Of a stretch of DNA of 64,000 bases, positions 59,188-64,000 are shown piece by piece. This stretch comes from Brevundimonas sp. (GTDB taxonomy: Bacteria > Pseudomonadota > Alphaproteobacteria > Caulobacterales > Caulobacteraceae): assembly GCF_029946145.1 (NCBI RefSeq), contig NZ_JAQSDY010000027.1, forward strand, positions 310,001 to 374,000. Reading direction: 5' to 3'. A program made the translations under genes and the position numbers. The notes beneath the pieces were generated by a model. That model was not told the origin of the DNA. It saw only the letters and a list, made by a program, of their open reading frames with translations, and did no database searches. Within the stretch, counting starts at the first letter, position 1. Each line of letters begins with the position of its first letter.

Positions 59188-59601
59188 ATGGGCCGGATGA
59201 CCGACTGGACCGATCAGACCGCCCCATCGCTCGACGATTTCGCCCGGCTGGCGCGTCAGGCCTTCGACGCCTTGCCCGACCCGTTCCGCTCGCTGGCCGG
59301 CGAGGTGATCATCCGCGTCGACGACTTCGCCGACGAGGAGACCCTGACCCTGATGGAGATCGAGGACCCGTTCGAACTGACCGGCCTCTACCACGGCGTC
59401 GACATCGGCCTTCGCGACGGCATGGGTCCGGCGGCCGAGGCGTCGCGCATCTTCCTGTACCGCCGTCCCATCCTCGACGAATGGTGCGAGCACGGCGACG
59501 TCGGCCTGTCCGAAATCATCGCCCACGTCCTGATCCACGAGATCGGCCACCATTTCGGCCTCGACGACGACCGGATCCACCACATCGAGGATACGGACTA
59601 G
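59188..59601 (+). CDS. zincin-like metallopeptidase family protein
   Basis: IAHVLIHEIGHHFGLDDDRIHHIED (HExxHHFGLDD). Confidence 0.92.
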   Translation: MGRMTDWTDQTAPSLDDFARLARQAFDALPDPFRSLAGEVIIRVDDFADEETLTLMEIEDPFELTGLYHGVDIGLRDGMGPAAEASRIFLYRRPILDEWCEHGDVGLSEIIAHVLIHEIGHHFGLDDDRIHHIEDTD

Positions 59602-59602
59602 A

Positions 59603-59720
59603 ATTCTCCCTCCCCTTCATGGGGAGGGATGTCGGCGCGAAGCGGCGACAGGGTGGGGTACGTCAGGCATTCCCCACCCGGTCGCTACGCGACCACCCTC
59701 CCCATGAAGGGGAGGGAGAA
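59603..59720. repeat. family B palindromic element, copy B3 (inverted relative to B1)
   Basis: CTCCCTCCCCTTCATGGGGAGGGATGTCGGCGCGAAGCGGCGACAGGGTGGGG...CCCCACCCGGTCGCTACGCGACCACCCTCCCCATGAAGGGGAGGGAG. Confidence 0.88.
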
Positions 59721-59789
59721 CGCTCCCCGCCTTAAATCCTTCCCGATCTGTGGTATAAGCCCCGCCTCCCTCTCCTGCAGGACTGACCC

Positions 59790-60971
59790 TTGAGCCTCAC
59801 GCTCGATCTTTCGCGCACGTCCGCCGCCAGCAAACCGGCGGCTCCCGTCAACCTCTCGGGGCTGACGCGCACGGGCCTGCGTCAGGCCCTGATCGACGCC
59901 GACATCTGCCCGCCCGAGAAGGCGAAGATGCGCGCCAGTCAGGTCTGGGGCTGGATCCACCACTACGGCGTCACCGACTTCGCGGCGATGAGCAACATCG
60001 CGAAGGATACCCAGGCGAAACTGGCCGCCGCCTTCACCCTGGCCCGCCCCGAGATCGTCGAGCGCCAGGTGTCGAACGACGGCACCCGCAAATGGCTGAT
60101 CCGCACGGCCCCGGGCATCGAGATCGAGACCGTCTACATTCCCGACGTCGGCCGCGCCGGCGCCCTGTGCGTGTCGTCCCAGGTCGGCTGCACCCTGAAC
60201 TGCACCTTCTGCCATACCGGCACCCAGAAGCTGGTCCGCAATCTGACCGCCGCCGAGATCGTGGCCCAGGTCCAGGTCGCCCGCGACGACCTGGGCGAAT
60301 GGCCGTCGCCCAAGGAAGACCGCCGCCTGTCCAACATCGTCTTCATGGGCATGGGCGAGCCGCTGTATAATCTCGACCACGTCGCCGACGCGATCGACAT
60401 CATCTCGGACAACGAGGGCATCGCCCTGTCGCGCCGCCGGATCACCGTCTCGACCTCGGGCGTCGTGCCGCAACTCGACGCCTTGGGAACCCGCACCCAG
60501 GCCATGCTGGCGATCAGCCTGCACGCCACCAACGACGCCCTGCGCGACGTCCTGGTGCCGCTGAACAAGAAGTACAATCTCGAACAGCTGATGGCCGGCA
60601 TTCGCGCCTATCCGGGCCTCTCCAACGCCCGCCGGGTGACGTTCGAATACGTCATGCTCAAGGGCGTCAACGACAGCCCCGACGAGGCCCGCGCCCTGTT
60701 GAAGCTGATCGAGGGCATTCCGGCCAAGGTGAACCTGATCCCGTTCAACCCATGGCCGGGCACGGACTATGAATGCTCGGACTGGAAGACCATCGAGCGG
60801 TTCGCGGCCATCCTCAACAAGGCCGGCTACGCCTCGCCCATCCGCACACCGCGCGGCCGCGACATCCTCGCCGCCTGCGGCCAGCTGAAGTCCGAGAGCG
60901 AGAAGGTCCGCGCCTCGACCCTGCGCAAGGCCGATCAGGCCACGCTCGCCGGAGCGGTCGAGGCCGCCTAA
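59790..60971 (+). CDS. rlmN: 23S rRNA (adenine(2503)-C(2))-methyltransferase
   Basis: [31 protein letters not shown] radical-SAM CxxxCxx[15 protein letters not shown] start. Confidence 0.95.
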   Translation: MSLTLDLSRTSAASKPAAPVNLSGLTRTGLRQALIDADICPPEKAKMRASQVWGWIHHYGVTDFAAMSNIAKDTQAKLAAAFTLARPEIVERQVSNDGTRKWLIRTAPGIEIETVYIPDVGRAGALCVSSQVGCTLNCTFCHTGTQKLVRNLTAAEIVAQVQVARDDLGEWPSPKEDRRLSNIVFMGMGEPLYNLDHVADAIDIISDNEGIALSRRRITVSTSGVVPQLDALGTRTQAMLAISLHATNDALRDVLVPLNKKYNLEQLMAGIRAYPGLSNARRVTFEYVMLKGVNDSPDEARALLKLIEGIPAKVNLIPFNPWPGTDYECSDWKTIERFAAILNKAGYASPIRTPRGRDILAACGQLKSESEKVRASTLRKADQATLAGAVEAA

Positions 60972-61080
60972 CCTCCGGTTACATCACGACAAGATTCGTG
61001 ATGGAGTGTGGCGCCGTCGCGCTTGCGGATTGGGGCGAAAACCGGGCAATCGTCAGGGATCGTCTGACCATCGGATCACC

Positions 61081-61524
61081 ATGGACTCCTCGTCCCTTTC
61101 TCCCCTGCTCGAAAGCGCCGAGGTCCAGGCCTTCGCGACCGGCTTCCCCACCACCATGGCGCACCTCGGCGTGACCCTGGCCCTGATGGTCGGCGGCGCG
61201 ATCCTCTATGCGATGCTGACTCCGTGGAAGGAGATCACCCTGATCCGTCAGGGCAATGCCGCCGCGGCCGTAGCCTTCTCCGGCGTGCTGGTCGGCCTGG
61301 CCATACCGCTGGCGGTCAGCCTCAGCGTCTCGACCTCGATCAAGGACATCGCCCTGTGGGGCGTCGCCACCGTGGTGATCCAGCTGCTGTCCTTCCGGCT
61401 GGTCGACATGATCCTGACCGGCCTGCCCCAGCGCATCCGCGAGGGCGAGATCGCCGCCGCCGTCCTGCTGGTCGGTGCCAAGCTGTCGACCGCCCTGATC
61501 CTCGCCGCCGCCCTGACGGGCTGA
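61081..61524 (+). CDS. DUF350 domain-containing membrane protein
   Basis: EITLIRQGNAAAAVAFSGVLVGLAIPLAVSLSVSTSIKDIALWGVATVVIQLLSFRLVDMIL. Confidence 0.85.
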   Translation: MDSSSLSPLLESAEVQAFATGFPTTMAHLGVTLALMVGGAILYAMLTPWKEITLIRQGNAAAAVAFSGVLVGLAIPLAVSLSVSTSIKDIALWGVATVVIQLLSFRLVDMILTGLPQRIREGEIAAAVLLVGAKLSTALILAAALTG

Positions 61525-61528
61525 CGCC

Positions 61529-62359
61529 ATGGCCTTCCCCCGCCCCCCCGACTGGCTGATCTATTCAGCGGTTCTGGGCGGCCTGCTGATCCTGTCCCTG
61601 AATCGCCGCGAAAACGCCGACGCTCCACCGGCGCCGCCCGCCCCGGACGAGATCGAGGGCGCCTTGCTGGGCCCCGTGACTCCGTTCGACCCCGCCGTTA
61701 CGGTCAACGCTCCGGACATCCCGTTCCAGCCCGCTTCCGGCACGGCCTTCTCGATCTCGCGCGAGGGCCGCTGGGTCACAGCGCGCCATGTCGTCGAGGG
61801 CTGCCGCCGCCCCGCCATCCTGGTCGGCGGCGGACGCGCCGTGGCGGCCGATGTGCGACTGGCGCCGCGCGCGGACATCGCCGTCCTGATCACCCAGGGC
61901 GGCGCCGACGCCCTGCCCGTGGCCAGCGTGCAGGGCCTGCGCACGGGCCAGCGCGCCTTCCATCCCGGCTATCCCCAGGCCCGCGCCGGCGAGGTCACCT
62001 CCCGCCTGCTCGGTCGCGAGACGCTGAAGGTGCGCGGCCGCGGCCAGCGCGACGAGCCGATCCTGGCCTGGGCCGAGGTCGGTCGCACCGACGGCCTGGG
62101 TGGCACGCTGGCGGGTCTCTCGGGCGCGCCCGTGCTGGACCGTCAGGGCCGCGCCATCGGCGTCACCATCGCCGAAAGTCCGCGCCGGGGCCGGATCTAC
62201 ACCACCTCGCCCGACACCTTCGGCCCCGCCGTCCGCGGCGTGCAGAAGGCCGACGAACCGCTGACGGGCCGCACCGTCACCATCGACAACTACGGCCTCG
62301 TCGCCGACGACCTGCGCCGCGAACTGCGGGTCGCCCAGGTGGTGTGTCTGTCGGCCTGA
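61529..62359 (+). CDS. trypsin-like serine protease, membrane-anchored
   Basis: N-terminal TM; GTAFSISREGRWVTARHVVEGC (His), RADIAVLI (Asp), LAGLSGAPVLDRQGRAIGV (Ser). Confidence 0.85.
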   Translation: MAFPRPPDWLIYSAVLGGLLILSLNRRENADAPPAPPAPDEIEGALLGPVTPFDPAVTVNAPDIPFQPASGTAFSISREGRWVTARHVVEGCRRPAILVGGGRAVAADVRLAPRADIAVLITQGGADALPVASVQGLRTGQRAFHPGYPQARAGEVTSRLLGRETLKVRGRGQRDEPILAWAEVGRTDGLGGTLAGLSGAPVLDRQGRAIGVTIAESPRRGRIYTTSPDTFGPAVRGVQKADEPLTGRTVTIDNYGLVADDLRRELRVAQVVCLSA

Positions 62360-62361
62360 TC

Positions 62362-62529
62362 GTCTCCTCCCCACGCAGTGGGGAGGTGGATCGACGGCGA
62401 AGCCGGCGAGACGGAGGGGGCGACTCGCTGAAAGGGGATTAGCGGTCCACCAGCGCAGCCGGCGTCGCCCCCTCCGTCACGGCGCGAAGGCGCGCCGCGA
62501 CACCTCCCCATCTGCGATGGGGAGGAGAC
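62362..62529. repeat. family A nested palindromic element, copy A4
   Basis: Same organisation as A1, in a convergent gap. Confidence 0.9.
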
Positions 62530-62537
62530 CTGCCGCC

Positions 62538-64000
62538 CTACCGCAGCGCCGCGCTGTCGAGGTTCAGGCTCGACAGCGGGATGACCTCGACGTTCGGATG
62601 TCTGGCGCGCAAGGCGTCGAGGAATTTCGACGCGTCTCCGACGATGACCACGCTGGACCGGTCGATCGGCACATTGCGGGCGAAGGCGGCCTGGACGTCG
62701 GGGGCGTCGACGCCTTCGACATTGTTCACATAGGCGGCCAGATCGCTCATCGGCAGGTCGTACAGCGCCAGGCCGGCGACCAGTCCGCCCAGCCCGTCCA
62801 CCGTCTCCAGCGCGTCGCTGAAGGCGCCGGTCAGGATGGCGCGGCGGGTGGTGATCTCCTGCTCCGTCGGCGCCGTGGCGCCCAGACGGGCGACCTCGGC
62901 CAGGATCAGGTCCACGACCTCGGGCGCGGCGTCGTTACGCGTCTGGGCCGAGGCGACGAAGGCCCCCGCGTCCCGCCGGATGCCCAGCGACGATCGCGTG
63001 CCATAGCTGAGGCCTCGCTTGATGCGGATCTCCTGATTGAGGCGCGAGGTGAAGCTGCCGCCCAGCAGGGTGTTGCCGAGCGTCAACGGGAAATAGTCCG
63101 GCGTGGCGCGCGGCACGCTGCGCATGGCCACGGCCACCGCCGCCTGTCCGGCGCCCGGCTGGTCGATGACGATGACGCGCGGGGCCACCGTCTGGCCCGC
63201 CGGAGACGCGGTCGCCGCGGCGGCCGTTCCCGCCGGAGCCCAGTCGCCGAACGCCGACTGCGCCAGGGCCCGGGCCTGTTCCGGCGTGATGTCGCCCGAG
63301 AACACCAGGGTGGCGGCCTCCGGACGATAGCGGGCGGCGTGGAAGGCGACGATGTCGTCGCGCGTGATCGCGGGCAGGGAGGTCACCGTGCCGACCCCCG
63401 GCGCGCCATAGGGCGCATTGCCGTAGACGACCCGACCGACGGCCTGGCTCAGCACCTGGCCCGGCGTGCTCAGCGCCACCTTCAGTCCGTCCAGGGTCTG
63501 GGTCCGCTGACGGTCCAGCTCCTCCCCGGCGAAGGCGGGGTTGCGCACCAGATCGGCCATCAGGGCCACTGTCTGCGGAAAGACGTTGGCCGGGGCGTTG
63601 GCGAAGACATTGGTGAAGTCCGGACCCGCGCCCGCCCCGACACCGGCGCCCAGCTGTTCGATCTCGGTGGCGATCTGCGGGGCCGAACGCGTGGCCGTGC
63701 CCTGGGTCAGCAGATTGGCGGTCAGGCTGGCGGCGCCGGCCTTGCCCGCGGCCTCGTCGGCCGAACCGGCGTCGAAGCTGAGCCGCGCCGAGACCAGCGG
63801 CAGGCCGCTCTTCGGAGCCACCAGCACGCGCAGGCCGTTGTCGAGCCGGAAGTCGGCGATGGCCGGGGTCGCCGGCGACACCGCCGCGCCCGGCTCGGGC
63901 ATGGCGGCGCGTTTGGCCTCGGGCAGCAGGGTGAAGATCTCGCCGACGGGCGCCAGGTCGGCGACCCGCACCGGCGCGTCGACGGCGGTGTTCTGCTCCG
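62538..64000 (-). CDS. M16 (pitrilysin/insulinase) family protein, C-terminal part; 5' end outside the window
   Basis: NGLRVLVAPKSGLPLVSARLSFDAGSADEAAGKAGAASLTANLLTQGT; no HxxEH here, consistent with the inactive C-terminal half of a two-domain M16 protein; frame stays open to the window edge. Confidence 0.85.
   Translation of the reverse strand, partial: EQNTAVDAPVRVADLAPVGEIFTLLPEAKRAAMPEPGAAVSPATPAIADFRLDNGLRVLVAPKSGLPLVSARLSFDAGSADEAAGKAGAASLTANLLTQGTATRSAPQIATEIEQLGAGVGAGAGPDFTNVFANAPANVFPQTVALMADLVRNPAFAGEELDRQRTQTLDGLKVALSTPGQVLSQAVGRVVYGNAPYGAPGVGTVTSLPAITRDDIVAFHAARYRPEAATLVFSGDITPEQARALAQSAFGDWAPAGTAAAATASPAGQTVAPRVIVIDQPGAGQAAVAVAMRSVPRATPDYFPLTLGNTLLGGSFTSRLNQEIRIKRGLSYGTRSSLGIRRDAGAFVASAQTRNDAAPEVVDLILAEVARLGATAPTEQEITTRRAILTGAFSDALETVDGLGGLVAGLALYDLPMSDLAAYVNNVEGVDAPDVQAAFARNVPIDRSSVVIVGDASKFLDALRARHPNVEVIPLSSLNLDSAALR

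Overview
This 64 kb window is a GC-rich chromosomal segment that reads as alphaproteobacterial and most likely Caulobacterales (Brevundimonas-like). The taxon is inferred from a DivL-like kinase with Tyr at the phospho-acceptor site, CpdR, the RegBA/SenC cluster and ChvI-ChvG-HprK-EIIA-HPr. Coding density is high and the genes are mostly core metabolic or regulatory. I see no prophage, transposase, CRISPR array or defence island. There are about 52 credible CDSs and two tRNAs (Ala-CGC, Val-GAC). The most interesting signals are non-coding: (1) a candidate sRNA with its own promoter and terminator between DUF599 and the N-formylglutamate amidohydrolase gene; (2) a sigma32-like promoter plus ROSE-like RNA-thermometer leader upstream of hsp20; (3) two families of large nested palindromic intergenic elements, one concentrated at convergent gene ends; (4) a perfect 34-bp palindrome plus a CCGAAAA...TTTTCGG hairpin upstream of a PBP1A gene; (5) inverted arrays of a GTGRYTA heptamer between a HAD hydrolase gene and divL; (6) a Tet-operator-like palindrome and possible minus-strand small RNA after hisS. 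I found no clearly new multi-gene system, and all functional claims for the non-coding elements need computation or experiment.
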